From Cepaea nemoralis (taxonomy: Eukaryota > Mollusca > Gastropoda > Stylommatophora > Helicidae), in the NCBI GenBank assembly GCA_014155875.1, contig JACEFZ010001410.1, positions 1 to 64,000 on the forward strand: DNA of 64,000 nucleotides. The letters run 5' to 3'. Positions 33,585 to 44,440 of the stretch are shown piece after piece. A program made the position numbers and the translations under genes. Numbering within the stretch: position 1 is the first letter of the stretch; every line of letters starts with the position of its first letter. The notes under the pieces are model-generated. The model was not told the DNA's origin. It saw nothing but the letters and a program-made list of their open reading frames with translations, and made no database searches.

Positions 33585-34905
33585 CAAATCCCCCACCCAC
33601 CCACCCATCCCTTTATCCATCCGCGTGTCCCCCACACACACATCCACCATCCAACCACACACATACTCACAGGCACATATATTCCCCCATCCATCCACCC
33701 ATCCCCCAACCCACACATCCCACACCCTCCCCCTACATGACCATCTCCCAACCCACCACACATCCCTCACCCACCCACACACAAACCCAGGCATGCATGC
33801 ATCCACCCATCCATCACTCACCCACACATTCCTCCACCTTCGCACATCTCCCCACCCCCACACACACATCCTCCACCCATCCCATAACCTACCAACACTC
33901 ACCCACCCACATATCCTCCACCACCCACTCACACACCCCAACTACTCAGCCAAACACACATCCCCCAACCACATATCCAACACTCACTCACACATATTCC
34001 TGCCAACTCACATATCCCGCACCTACCTACACATGTTCACCCTCCCACACATCCTCCACTCTCCCACTCGCCAAGCACCCCCTCCCTCCCCATCTCCAAT
34101 CCACAATCACACATCCCTTAACTACACTTCTCACCACCCATGCACTCATACACACATCCCCACACCAATACACACATCCTCATCCAAAAACACCTCCCAC
34201 CCACACACCCCACCACCCACATATACCCACCCACACACATCCACCGCTCACACACATCTCACCCAAACACACATCCCCTACCCATACACTCATCTCACAC
34301 ACACACATCAATCCACTCACGTACTCATCCATCAACCACTCACACCCACACATCACCCACCCATCAACATATGCATTTCTCATCTACCCTCCCACCGACA
34401 CACACCCAAACCAAAGCATATCCCACACCTCCCCCACACCTCACAATCTCCCCTCTCACACAACACCCCACCCATAAACACATTCCACCCCACAATACAC
34501 ATCCCCCCACATGCATTCCCCATACACATCCCCGCCCACACATCTCTCACCCACATACATCTCCCCACCCACCCACACATCGCCCACCTACAAACATCCT
34601 CACCACCCACACATACATCCTCCATCCACTCACATTTACCCCATCCAAACTTACACACTCCCACCAACACAGACATATCCCCTTCGCAGATATACCTCCA
34701 CACCCAACCCCCACACCAATCCACCAACCCACACATATCTCCCACACATCTACCCAAATACACATTCCCAACCCACCAACACCCACATAGTACCAACCAT
34801 CTTCCCAAATATCCCCACCCACACACACATCCCTCACACACACACACACACACATACATCCCCCACCGACCACATATCCTTTCACCCATCCACACATCAC
34901 CCATA
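33585..34905 (+). repeat. 1.3-kb C/A/T-rich, nearly G-free minisatellite
   Basis: Degenerate array of 5-9 bp motifs such as cacccacacatc and ccatccacc. The plus strand has almost no G from 33,590 on. Consequently TAG and TGA are almost impossible on plus, which keeps all three frames open for hundreds of codons (His/Pro/Thr/Ser-rich). I do not call these as genes. Confidence 0.9.
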
Positions 34906-35229
34906 AACCCTTGACTTGAAAATATAGAAACTAGGTTCTCTATTTTCTATATTTTTTTCAATTAAAATACGATCGCAGAAAAATTATTGCATGCAAAATC
35001 TGTACTAACCATGTTAATTATGCACAACTATCCAACAAAGTTTTTTTTTAAATCAAAATATTGTAAAAAATATTAAATGCGGTAGAAAATATTCTTGCGT
35101 TAGTTAGGTTATGTGCGTACTTGTGTAAAATGCACTTACCTGAATTGTAACTCCAGTAAGGACACCAAAAAAAAAAAAAAACACTTCAAAATAATGTCAA
35201 CAATCAAATTATCAAAGAAACACACTGAA

Positions 35230-35867
35230 AATCTTATATATAAATAAGGATCGTCTGTCTGTCTGTATTTATGTCTGTCTGTCTGTATGTCCTTTATGTG
35301 TTCGCGAACGGCCCATCCGATTGAGATGAAATTTTCTACACGCCTTTCTGTCATTCCAGAGCTGCCAACTGTGATATTTTTTTAGTGCGAAATCGCCTGC
35401 TTACTCAGTATTATTTCATTTTTCATTTTTCATTATAATTTCATATATTTCAGGGGACCTAACTCCGTAAAAGTTATTTCAAGGGGCATAACTTTTCTGT
35501 ATAACTTATAGTCATATTGTGGCATCGTTTTCAAAGATTTATAAACTCTGTGTCCATAGTTATGTACCGGCATATGAGTTATAATAAATAATGATACAAA
35601 CTGTAAGGCATTTTCAAAGTTTTCATAAAAATAATGCACAATGCATAACATTGTAACTCATCTTTATTTGCTTAAGAAGTTACTGTAGTCATGCAGGTGA
35701 TTAGCAAGCGTTTTCATTAAAAATAATGGATGGTGTGTGGAAGGACATTCTTTTAAGTTACTTTTTTTGTTGTATGAATTTAATGAGAACTTATATGACT
35801 ACTTATATGAATTAAATGAGATGCTCCCCACCAGGGACTGGGCGAAGCCGGACAGGGTCAGGCAGAC

Positions 35868-35898
<31 letters not shown>

Positions 35899-36115
35899 TA
35901 GTCGGTAACGGGAACGGGAACTTATATGACTACTTATATGAATTAAATGAGATGCTCCACACCAGGAGCTGGGCAATGCCGGGCCGGGTCAGACAGACAG
36001 ACAGACAGACAGACAGTCGGTAACGGGAACGAGAACTTATATGACTACTTATATGAATTAAATGAGATGCTCCCCACCAGTGACTGTGCGAAGCCGGGCA
36101 GGGTCAGCTAGTACT
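35230..36115 (-). mobile_element. Non-autonomous repeat, 5' module triplicated
   Basis: Minus-strand relative of 16,081-16,650. Starting at 36,115 on minus: ctagctgaccctgcccggct, then atataagtagtcatataag and TCTG arrays. The module of about 110 bp (ttaaatgagatgctcc-cacc through ggtaacgggaac-ggaac on plus) is present three times at about 35,815-35,930, 35,940-36,020 and 36,050-36,115. The other end is gtgttcgcgaacggcccatc, ccgattgagatgaaattttc and an atctta-tatataaata end. Confidence 0.7.
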
Positions 36116-36222
36116 AAATAAAAGGTCAGAAATATTGTGTCGTCTGCCAGCTCACTCGAACTACAAAAGGTCAGCGCATGCTCGAGTGTAGCGGAGCAAC
36201 ACAGGGGAATCCGGGAATCCCC

Positions 36223-36265
36223 CCTAGGGTTTGCATAACCTGTTATCGGTAATGCAAACCCTAGG
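36223..36265. repeat. Perfect 14-bp inverted repeat (hairpin)
   Basis: cctagggtttgcat at 36,223-36,236 and atgcaaaccctagg at 36,252-36,265, loop 15 nt. A second hairpin, ttggggccccc with its complement, is at about 36,409-36,440. Confidence 0.8.
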
Positions 36266-36763
36266 CAAATAGCGCTTTGTTCTTCGAAAAGACGCGCTAA
36301 AACATTGGGTGAAGAGTATTGGACGTCCCAGACGTGCAGCATTGGGACTAATAATGCTGCAGTATATTTAAGTATACATATATGACAATTGCTCACTCGG
36401 ACAATATATTTTGGGGCCCCCCACTTTCTTGGGGGCCCCAAGCTATAGCTTGTGTAGCTTATACGTTAATCCTGCACTGGTCACACCGTTCAGTTGAACA
36501 TTTTCCGATGTATTTATCAATAATATTAAAATGCGTAATTTCAGACATTAAAATGATGTTGGATATTTTCGCTTAGAATTGCCATTGGGATGGTGCAGTG
36601 GGTTCATTTTTATAATGATTTCACATACTGGTCAGTTGGACTTAAATGTTGGCTTCTCAGAAACTAGCACTATGAAGAACACAAAATTGTCTATAAAATC
36701 ATAAACAGTAAATAAAGTCGAGGGTTGAATGCAACGGCATGCATACGGACATTTTATCTATCT

Positions 36764-36819
36764 GTCTATCTGTCTATCCATCCATCCATCCATCCATCCA
36801 TCCATCCATCCATCCATCC

Positions 36820-36908
<89 letters not shown>
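36764..36908 (+). repeat. TCCA/TCTA microsatellite
   Basis: tctgtcta then about 10 tcca units then about 22 tcta units. The Ser/Ile/Tyr-repeat reading frames over it are artefacts. Confidence 0.95.
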
Positions 36909-36909
<1 letters not shown>

Positions 36910-37177
36910 ATTGTCCTGACTATGTCGCTCGTTCGTTTGGGTCTTGACACGAATACATGTATATACATAAGAATCAATTGATTCATGTCAACATGGATAT
37001 GATTTTAATATCGACAATTCAAATATAATAATTTACACATCATAATTCCCACTATCGAACACCATACTCCTCCGCTCAAATAATACTTCATAAGCTCTCA
37101 TGTCTAGCGCACATGCAGTTCACAGTCATAATTCGTAGCGCTCGCAAACAATCATATTAGCTATACAGTTCACTTTC

Positions 37178-37336
37178 ACAACACTCAGTCAAGCACATCC
37201 TTTCCCATTCGAAGTCCAATGTCGTCTCCCAAATCTTTCGCCTTTGGTCCTCTATCACAACACTCAGTCAAGCACATCCTTTCCCATTCGAAGTCCAATG
37301 TCGTCTCCCAAATCTTTCGCCTTTGGTCCTCTATCA
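37178..37336 (+). repeat. 79-bp tandem duplication
   Basis: cactcagtcaagcacatcc begins at 37,182 and at 37,261, an offset of 79 bp. The two units look identical by eye, ending in tttggtcctctatcac. A smaller 30-bp duplication (cccattacaaacatgtatg) is at about 38,293-38,345. Confidence 0.9.
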
Positions 37337-37339
37337 CAT

Positions 37340-38842
37340 GGTATCCCCCTCGTGTCGTTTGGTGATCCCCGTGCTAGGTAATTGCGTCTCGGTAGTGGGA
37401 CCCTGTACCGTCCTTGACCTGGAGTTTATTCCGTACATAGATGACTGTCGTCTCACGTAGTCCAGTCCAAGATAATATTGTCATGTCCCGTTCGCGGGTG
37501 TACTGTGCTGTCTGCAGTCCCCATGTCCCGTCTTCTCTTCCCATGTCCTGTCTTTGGGATCTGTCTTGTATATCAGGTCCCGAGGACTCTGACATACTCT
37601 CGTAGGCGTCCCCTGTGTCGTTTATCTCATATTAGTAAGCGACACGTTGTCTTCTGTTTATCTAATTAGTCTGAACTAATTTGTCAGAGGCCCGTCAGGA
37701 TATACTTACTAGTCATGGGTAATATTGGTTAAGGGGGCAACTGTAGCTTATAAAAGGTCTGATCTACATTCGCAACGTGTACCATCTTGAGTTTAATCAA
37801 TGGTACCTTCTCGAATAGTTGGCATACAGTGTTACATTCTATAGGTCATCTCACTACTGAGGACGGACCCGGACCAAGGTTAACGTTGACTTAAGTTATC
37901 AAGGGCACCAACCCTCTAACTGCCACCCTCTCACGACACAAATTGTGCCACGGACAATGGTATCTCATAAAGAGACTCATCAAGGGAAATATTACTTCCC
38001 AAGGTCCCCACTAAATGATACTTATTCAACATTTCTGGTCGAAGAATATGTACACACTGGTTTTCACTTTTTATAGCTCCCACTTGTTGGCATGGTTACT
38101 ATGTAGATGCAACTATTATTCCTTTCAGAGTTACTTATGTTCCCCTGTTTATGTATTGGTGTAGGAATGTTCCCTCTTTACCTTGTTTAAGTCTTGGTGT
38201 AAGGTTGTTTCCCTTTTCTCTATAATAGTGGGTGCTTCATTTAATTGCTTTGTATGCGGTGTATGTGTGTTCTATTATAGTATTGTGTCTGCCCATTACA
38301 AACATGTATGTCTGTTCTGCCCATTACAAACATGTATGTCTGTTTATAATTTGTGTAGTAGTAATTTCTAAGTGTCATTTGTTTGGTTCTCATAGCTCAC
38401 AAATGATGTAATATTCAAAATTCATGATCTCGATTACCGAACACTGATCCTTAGAAACATGTCTATAGGTGTCTGTAATGGTAACATTAATACAAAATGA
38501 CACAGTTCACATGAATTGTAGATTGCAATTACAATATATAACATGGAGTCTACTGTGCATAGTGTTTTGCACATCGTCATTCATTCCCCATTTTTAATAC
38601 ATGTATACCGTCTCTCGTTCATCTTTAACGCTCGCATTCACAATGCACGTTCTTATTAAAAATGTATATACATATATAATCAAAGTTGAGGTTAAGGTAT
38701 CGTGTTTTAAGTGCTATCGCAATTTAACCATTTCATTTTAGAAAAAAAATAATGCTACTTAACAAAAGAATTTTAATGAAAAATGTTTAGTTGGGATATT
38801 CAACTGTTTAGTTACTTCACTTTTAAATATATACACTTGTTA
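37340..38842. other. Unassigned non-coding DNA
   Basis: No recognisable gene or element apart from the 30-bp duplication near 38,300. Ends at the LINE A target duplication (38,829-38,842). Confidence 0.5.
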
Positions 38843-39620
38843 GCTGTCAGGTCTTAGTCAGATATGACTGAGCTACCGTATGACAGTAGACGGTACTACC
38901 TGCTTTCTGTCAGCGCCGAATGTTGGGCGGCGCTTACCAAACCCGACACCCCACATTGTGCCAACGGCTTCGGGCGGAAGAGCGCAATTGGGAGGGTACT
39001 AGCCTTATCCTGGTGCGAGGAAATGCAACCCAAATACAAAATAAGTCATGGCATGGCAGACCAAGCTCTAAGCCTTGGTTGGCAGCTGGTCTAGGATCGA
39101 AGCTCCGACAGGCGGACAGTTAGAGCATTGCTTTGCTGATCCGGCAGCTTCTGCAGCTTGTCTTGTTCCAGATTATAGGTGTCAACTTTCCTCTGGAGTG
39201 AACTAGGCAGGCCGAGAGAGGGATCATGCTGCATGGGCAACACATGGTTTCTTTATTTTAGCCCAGGCTTTGTGCTATGGAGAGGCAATAACTCCATCCC
39301 TGGTCTTAACCGGTCTCGGAATCAAAGCGAGAGGCAACTGTTACGGGTTATAAGTCCTTGTCAGTTGGCGTAGACATGGGGCGCCACGCGTTGCCTCTGA
39401 CGGTGGGAGACACCTACAGGTGTCACTGATCAGCTACCGCCCGCCTCAAGCTGGGCAGCCCCCAGCCAATTGGGTGCTGATCCGCCACAGCCTGCCTGCT
39501 TCAATGGGTGCTTGGGGCTAGGACAAAATCTGAATCGCAGGCTGTAAAACCAATGCACCAGGTACTAATAAAAAGAATAGAAACCTCAAGCTACGGCTTG
39601 CAACCTGGAACGTGAGAACC

Positions 39621-42497
39621 ATGTGTCCAGGATTTTCCACTGACTTGACAAATATTGACGATGTGAGAAAAACGGCTGTGATTGATGCTGAACTCGATCG
39701 TCTTAACATTGATATTGCTGGCCTGCAGGAGACTCGCCTCGCTGAGGAAGGGTCACTCAGGGAAAACAATTACACCTTTTTTTGGAAGGGAAGAGGGCAG
39801 GCAGAAAAAAGGCAACATGGTGTGGGCTTTGCAGTGAAGAATTCGCTACTGGGAATGATTGATATCCCAGCTGGAGGTAATGAAAGATTATTATCACTGC
39901 GCTTGGCAACCTCCTGTGGATTTGCCACCATTCTCACTGCATATGCACCGACACTCGCTTCCTCTGATGATGTGAAGGATACGTTCTATGAGCAGCTAGA
40001 CTCTGCGATCAAGGCAGTTCCAAAATCCGACTACATTTATATGCTCGGTGAATTCAATGCTCGTGTGGGCAAGGACTCGAGTTCATGGCCAGTGTGCCTT
40101 GGAAAATACAACATCGGTCGCATGAATGATAATGGGCAAAGGCTGCTGGAGCATTGCACTAGAAATGACCTATGTATTACAAACTCCTTTTTTAAAACAA
40201 AAGAGATGCATAAGGTCACATGGAAACATCCAAGATCCGGCCATTGGCATCAGCTGGACTTCATTATCACACGGAGACAACATCTGAACCATACATCATT
40301 AACTCGAAGTTACCACAGTGCTGACTGTGATACAGATCATTCTTTGGTTGTTGCAAGGGTTAGACTGAGACCAAAGAGAATCTACACAGCTAAACACAAG
40401 TCTAGCCCCAGGATTAATATTACTAACACTCACGATCCTGGAAAGTGCTTTGAATTTCAACAGCAACTTGAAGACGCTTTCAATGATACATCAGAAAATT
40501 GTATAGTAAATGATAAATGGAGTAAACTTAAGGAAACTATTTATAAAACAGCGGTAGGGGTTTACGGCACTGTGGATCATAAGAGGCAGGACTGGTTTGC
40601 GGCAAACAGCCAGATACTGCAGCCCTTGATTGATAAAAAGAAGATAGCTCTCTTAAGAAACAAGGAAAGACCAACGCGTAACACTCTGAGTGAGCTGAAG
40701 CAAGCAAGGAAGGATGTACAAAAGGCTGCCAGGCAGTGTGCGAATGACTATTGGATCAAGTTATGTGAGTCCATTCAAATCGCAAGTGATAAGGGAAACA
40801 TCAGAAGCATGTATGAAGGGATAAAGAAAGCCTGTGGTCCAATGATCAAAAGAAGTGCACCGCTGAAAACCTTGACTGGAGAAATCATCACTGATAAGAA
40901 ACAGCAGATGGATAGATGGGTCGAGCACTATTTAGAGCTTTACTCAAGTGAGACCAAGCTAGCGGATGATGCCCTCAACGCCATAGAGGCCCTGCCAACT
41001 CTTGACCACCTGGACACACTTCCCACCATAACAGAAGTTAAGTGTGCTATAAATGAGCTTGCATCTGGCAAGGCTCCAGGTAAGGATGGGATTCCAATAG
41101 AGGTTATCAGGAGTGGGCAAGACACACTCGCTCTACAGATCCACCAGCTAATAGAGCTATGCTGGCGAGAAGGACAAGTCCCACAGGATTTCAAAGATTC
41201 AAACATCATAACGCTGTACAAGAACAAGGGAGATCGGAGCGACTGTAACAACTATAGGGGTATCTCACTTCTGTGTATTGTTGGGAAAGTATTTGCCAGA
41301 ATTGTCCTGCACAGACTTCAAGTCCTGGGAGATCAAGTCTACCCCGAATCACAGTGTGGCTTCCGTCAGAACCGGTCTACCATTGATATGATATTCTCAT
41401 TGCGACAGATGCAAGAAAAATGCCGGGAACAAAATCAGCCACTGTTTATTGCCTTCATCGACCTCACAAAGGCATTCGATTTGGTCAGTCGTGAGGGTCT
41501 GTTCAAAGCACTAAAGAAGATTGGCTGCCCACCAACTCTTCTGTCCATTGTGGAATCGTTCCACACAGGCATGAAGGGTATAATCAAGTTTGATGGCTCA
41601 ACTTCAGAAGAGTTTGAAATCAAGAGTGGAGTTAAGCAAGGCTGTGTGCTAGCCCCCACCCTCTTTGGGATATACTTTTCACTTCTACTGAAATATGCCT
41701 TTCGTGATCAGGATGATGGTATATACATTCACTCACGCTCAGATGGTGGCCTCTATAATGCTCAGAGATTGAAGGCCAAGACCAAAATTAGCAGGGTACT
41801 AATCAGAGAGTTGCTTTTTGCGGATGATGCTGCGATTACGACCCACTCTGAGGAAGAATTACAACATCTACTATCTGCATTCTCCAATGCTTGTTCTGAA
41901 TTTGGTTTAACAATTAACAAAAAGAAGACACAGATTATGTCACAAGGTGCACATGGTGTACCATCAATCTTTATTGACGACGCCGAACTGGAGATAGTAG
42001 ACCATTTTACATATCTAGGATCAGAGGTAAATAGCAAATTATCCCTCGATCAGGAAATCAACATCAGGATTGGCAAGGCAGCAACAACAATGAACATGTT
42101 AGCAAAAAGAGTCTGGGAGAACAGGAAGCTTACTGCCAAAACAAAAGTCCTCGTCTACCAAGCCTGTGTCCTTAGTACTCTTCTTTATGGCAGTGAAACC
42201 TGGACAACTTACTCACGCCAAGAGAAACGTTTAAACAGCTTTCATATGCGGTGTCTGCGAAGAATACTTGGTATTAAGTGGCAAGACAAAATCACAAATA
42301 CTGAAGTATTGGAAAGATCAGGTTGTGTGACGGTGTATTCCATGCTCAGTCTTCGTAGACTTAGATGGATAGGACACGTTAGGAGGATGGATGATGGTAG
42401 AATACCAAAGGACATCTTTTTGGTGAATTACAGACGGGTAGGAGATCTCAGGGTCGGCCTCTACTACGATACAAAGATGTGTGTAAGCGGGACATGA
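39621..42497 (+). CDS. LINE A endonuclease-reverse transcriptase polyprotein (C-terminus frameshifted)
   Basis: Long single frame of 958 codons from the first ATG. The endonuclease needs T-W-N-V-R-T, which lies just before this ATG, and the frame is open without ATG from 39,534, so translation may begin at a non-AUG codon or by coupling. Endonuclease: L-Q-E-T-R near residue 40, G-E-F-N-A-R-V-G near 40,045-40,070 (the usual Asp is Glu), and D-T-D-H-S-L. RT: K-A-P-G-K-D-G-I, YRGISLLC, C-G-F-R-Q-N-R-S-T, F-I-D-L-T-K-A-F-D, S-G-V-K-Q-G-C-V-L-A-P, and catalytic F-A-D-D at 41,817-41,828. Then L-Y-G-S-E-T-W and R-L-R-W-I-G-H. The frame runs out at a TGA after a shift near 42,415-42,425. The element encodes target-primed reverse transcription; this copy may act poorly given the changes. 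Confidence 0.9.
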   Translation: MCPGFSTDLTNIDDVRKTAVIDAELDRLNIDIAGLQETRLAEEGSLRENNYTFFWKGRGQAEKRQHGVGFAVKNSLLGMIDIPAGGNERLLSLRLATSCGFATILTAYAPTLASSDDVKDTFYEQLDSAIKAVPKSDYIYMLGEFNARVGKDSSSWPVCLGKYNIGRMNDNGQRLLEHCTRNDLCITNSFFKTKEMHKVTWKHPRSGHWHQLDFIITRRQHLNHTSLTRSYHSADCDTDHSLVVARVRLRPKRIYTAKHKSSPRINITNTHDPGKCFEFQQQLEDAFNDTSENCIVNDKWSKLKETIYKTAVGVYGTVDHKRQDWFAANSQILQPLIDKKKIALLRNKERPTRNTLSELKQARKDVQKAARQCANDYWIKLCESIQIASDKGNIRSMYEGIKKACGPMIKRSAPLKTLTGEIITDKKQQMDRWVEHYLELYSSETKLADDALNAIEALPTLDHLDTLPTITEVKCAINELASGKAPGKDGIPIEVIRSGQDTLALQIHQLIELCWREGQVPQDFKDSNIITLYKNKGDRSDCNNYRGISLLCIVGKVFARIVLHRLQVLGDQVYPESQCGFRQNRSTIDMIFSLRQMQEKCREQNQPLFIAFIDLTKAFDLVSREGLFKALKKIGCPPTLLSIVESFHTGMKGIIKFDGSTSEEFEIKSGVKQGCVLAPTLFGIYFSLLLKYAFRDQDDGIYIHSRSDGGLYNAQRLKAKTKISRVLIRELLFADDAAITTHSEEELQHLLSAFSNACSEFGLTINKKKTQIMSQGAHGVPSIFIDDAELEIVDHFTYLGSEVNSKLSLDQEINIRIGKAATTMNMLAKRVWENRKLTAKTKVLVYQACVLSTLLYGSETWTTYSRQEKRLNSFHMRCLRRILGIKWQDKITNTEVLERSGCVTVYSMLSLRRLRWIGHVRRMDDGRIPKDIFLVNYRRVGDLRVGLYYDTKMCVSGT

Positions 42498-42748
42498 TTG
42501 ATACAGGCATTGATAATGCACATTGGGAGCACGTCGCCGCTGAGCGTGTTGCATGGAGGGCAACTATCAGAAACGGAATGAAGACAAAGGAGAAAATGAT
42601 TGCAGATAAAGCACACACAGAGCGTGAGAGACGTAAGATGGTGCAAAATGGTGGAAGTGACCATGTTTTCACATGCACCTACTGTGGGCAAACATTTGCA
42701 GCAAGAATTGGCCTTACCAGCCACACTCGCCACCGCCATGGATCGTAG
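42479..42748 (+). CDS. LINE A C-terminal C2H2 zinc-finger segment (shifted frame)
   Basis: Downstream part of the polyprotein in a different frame: K-R-D-M-I-D..., W-R-A-T-I-R-N-G, then a C2H2 finger, C-T-Y-C-G-Q-T-F-A-A-R-I-G-L-T-S-H-x4-H, ending TAG. A similar finger closes the related fragment at 43,700-44,213. Homologous residues leading into it appear when the frame is changed at about 42,420, so one nucleotide has been lost in the T-run there. Confidence 0.8.
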   Translation: MCKRDMIDTGIDNAHWEHVAAERVAWRATIRNGMKTKEKMIADKAHTERERRKMVQNGGSDHVFTCTYCGQTFAARIGLTSHTRHRHGS

Positions 42749-42827
42749 TTATTAAGCCTTTTTAAAGCACAATGTACCAAACTATCGTCTGTCAAGACGG
42801 AAAGGTGCCAATGATATACACTTGTTA

Positions 42828-43699
42828 ATGAATAGAATGTTGTTAGCTAAATAATTAATAGTACATTTAACACGTCATAATTGAATTAACATATGGTTGA
42901 AAAGTTCATAAATAATAAAGTAATTAAGATTACAATCTTTGCATTAAGTTTCTTGTGGAAAATGTTTTGTATTAAACCAAATCGGATAAATGGTCCTAAG
43001 TTTTATTGATTCACTCAAGGTGGAGTGTCATTCAGTTTCGTGTAAGGTATGGTAGGTACGTAGTTTCGTGTCATAGAATATTTCTAACTAACACTATTAT
43101 ATATGGGTCGATGTTTCAAACACTAAACTAACACAGTTCTAAATGTGTAGATGTTTCACAGAATAAGCTAAATGTGTGGGTGCTCCACGGAATAAACTAA
43201 CAATGTTCTGTTAATATTTGTGCCACTTTCTAAAATACCACAACATTTAAATTTGGATACTTATTTGGTCACTCAGTTGACTTTAGTGTCAGAGATTCTT
43301 GTAAGCAGGTCGGGTTATAAGTTGCTGGCTCTTTGGATATATTTGATAGCAAATGAATAGTTTGGAAGAGTAAGGCATACCTTGCTATCCTATGGTTCTT
43401 TGGGTTGCCTTGCTTGATGACCAGGAGTGGGGAACTGTCTGTCTCTATGGTGAAATGGCTGCCTTGAAGATATTTGCTTAATTTAGTGATACTGTAAACG
43501 ATTGTAAGAATTTCAGTTCCACAATGCTATAGTTCTTCTCAGCTGAAGCTTTCTACTGATGTAAGTAACTGGGTTATATACGCCGTCGTTGTGCTGAAGC
43601 CGGAATGAGGCAATGGTTGTCGAACTCGCGTCTGTCCTAAGAATAAAAGGTAACTCGATATCAGGCAAATGGGGTATAGGTGGATTGGAAAAAAATGCT
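42828..43699. other. Non-coding DNA between LINE A and LINE F fragment
   Basis: AT-rich sequence with repeats of an 'ata-aactaacacagttct-aaatgtgt-gatgtttcac' type near 43,100-43,200. No gene is recognised. Confidence 0.5.
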
Positions 43700-44213
43700 C
43701 ATAATTTCTTAGACCACATAACAAACAAACATGTGCTTGAAAGAGAAGATATTACCACAGTGCACACCCTCCTCAAGCAGAGACGCCTCCGGTGGCTGGG
43801 CCACGTATCTCGAATGTAGGATGAACTTATTCCCAAAGATCTCCTATACGGAGAACTAGCCACAGGAAAGAGGCCAACCGGAAGACCCCAAATGCGATAT
43901 AGGGATGTGTGTAAACAAGATATGAAAACCCTTGGAATAGATCCAGACACGTGGGAAAGAGCTGAAACAGACAGATGCTCCTGGAGAAGAGATGTACGAA
44001 ACGGACTGGTGCTCTTTGAGCGCAATCTGATCCAACAAACTGAGGATAGGCGGCATAGGCTTAAAACGCAGTCGCTTACTGCAGGACTTGCCTCGTCTTA
44101 CAGATGCGGAAACTGTGACAGAGATTGTCACTCTCGCATTGGACTATACAGTCACCAGCGGTGCTGCCAGGCACCTCCCCAGCGGCACAACTCTATAGTC
44201 CTTCAGGACTGAA
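43700..44213 (+). pseudogene. LINE F C-terminal fragment with zinc finger
   Basis: Encodes R-R-L-R-W-L-G-H-V-S-R-M, an in-frame TAG at 43,817-43,819, then P-K-D-L-L-Y-G-E-L-A-T-G-K-R-P-T-G-R-P, R-Y-R-D-V-C-K, and a Cys/His end C-G-N-C-D-R-D-C-H-S-R-I-G-L-Y-S-H. It is related to but distinct from LINE A, and 5'-truncated. Confidence 0.8.
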
Positions 44214-44283
44214 AGAGGCCTACTACTACACCACGTGATAAGAGACCCAGAGCGTAAGCTTTGGCAGACGGGACCGAGGATTT

Positions 44284-44440
44284 CTTCTTCTTCTGCGTTC
44301 ATCAGGAGTTTTTTTCCCGGATGTGATTGCGTTGTGCCTGTTTACAGCAGAGCTGTGTTCTTGCGCCGTTAGGCCGACACATCCGACTTCTGCGGGCATT
44401 TGTTGACCGGGTTAACCTTCCCGGGGACCGAGGATTGAAT
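44284..44440 (-). mobile_element. LINE B 3' end, short copy
   Basis: Only the last about 150 bp: on plus, cttcttcttctgcgttcatc (tail), tgattgcgttgtgcctgttt, cagcagagctgtgttcttgc, and gttaaccttcccgggg. Minus orientation. Confidence 0.75.

Larger units (their letters stand above)
38843..42813 (+). mobile_element. LINE A, copy 2: full-length with target duplications
   Basis: Bounded by 14-bp perfect direct repeats atatacacttgtta (38,829-38,842 and 42,814-42,827), giving a 3,971-bp element. Contents: 0.77-kb 5' UTR, a single long ORF, a zinc-finger end in another frame, and about 65 bp of 3' UTR ending aaaggtgccaatg without poly-A. Its full length, target duplications and almost intact ORF indicate a young insertion. 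Confidence 0.92.

Noticed and set aside
33533..34914. Three long overlapping plus-strand reading frames (314, 429 and 216 codons), His/Pro/Thr-rich
   Set aside because: The tract has almost no G on plus, so TAG and TGA hardly occur; all frames stay open by composition. No start context or conserved domain.
43539..44131. Minus-strand reading frames of 61-108 codons
   Set aside because: Shadows of the plus-strand LINE F fragment, which carries the real RT C-terminal and zinc-finger motifs.
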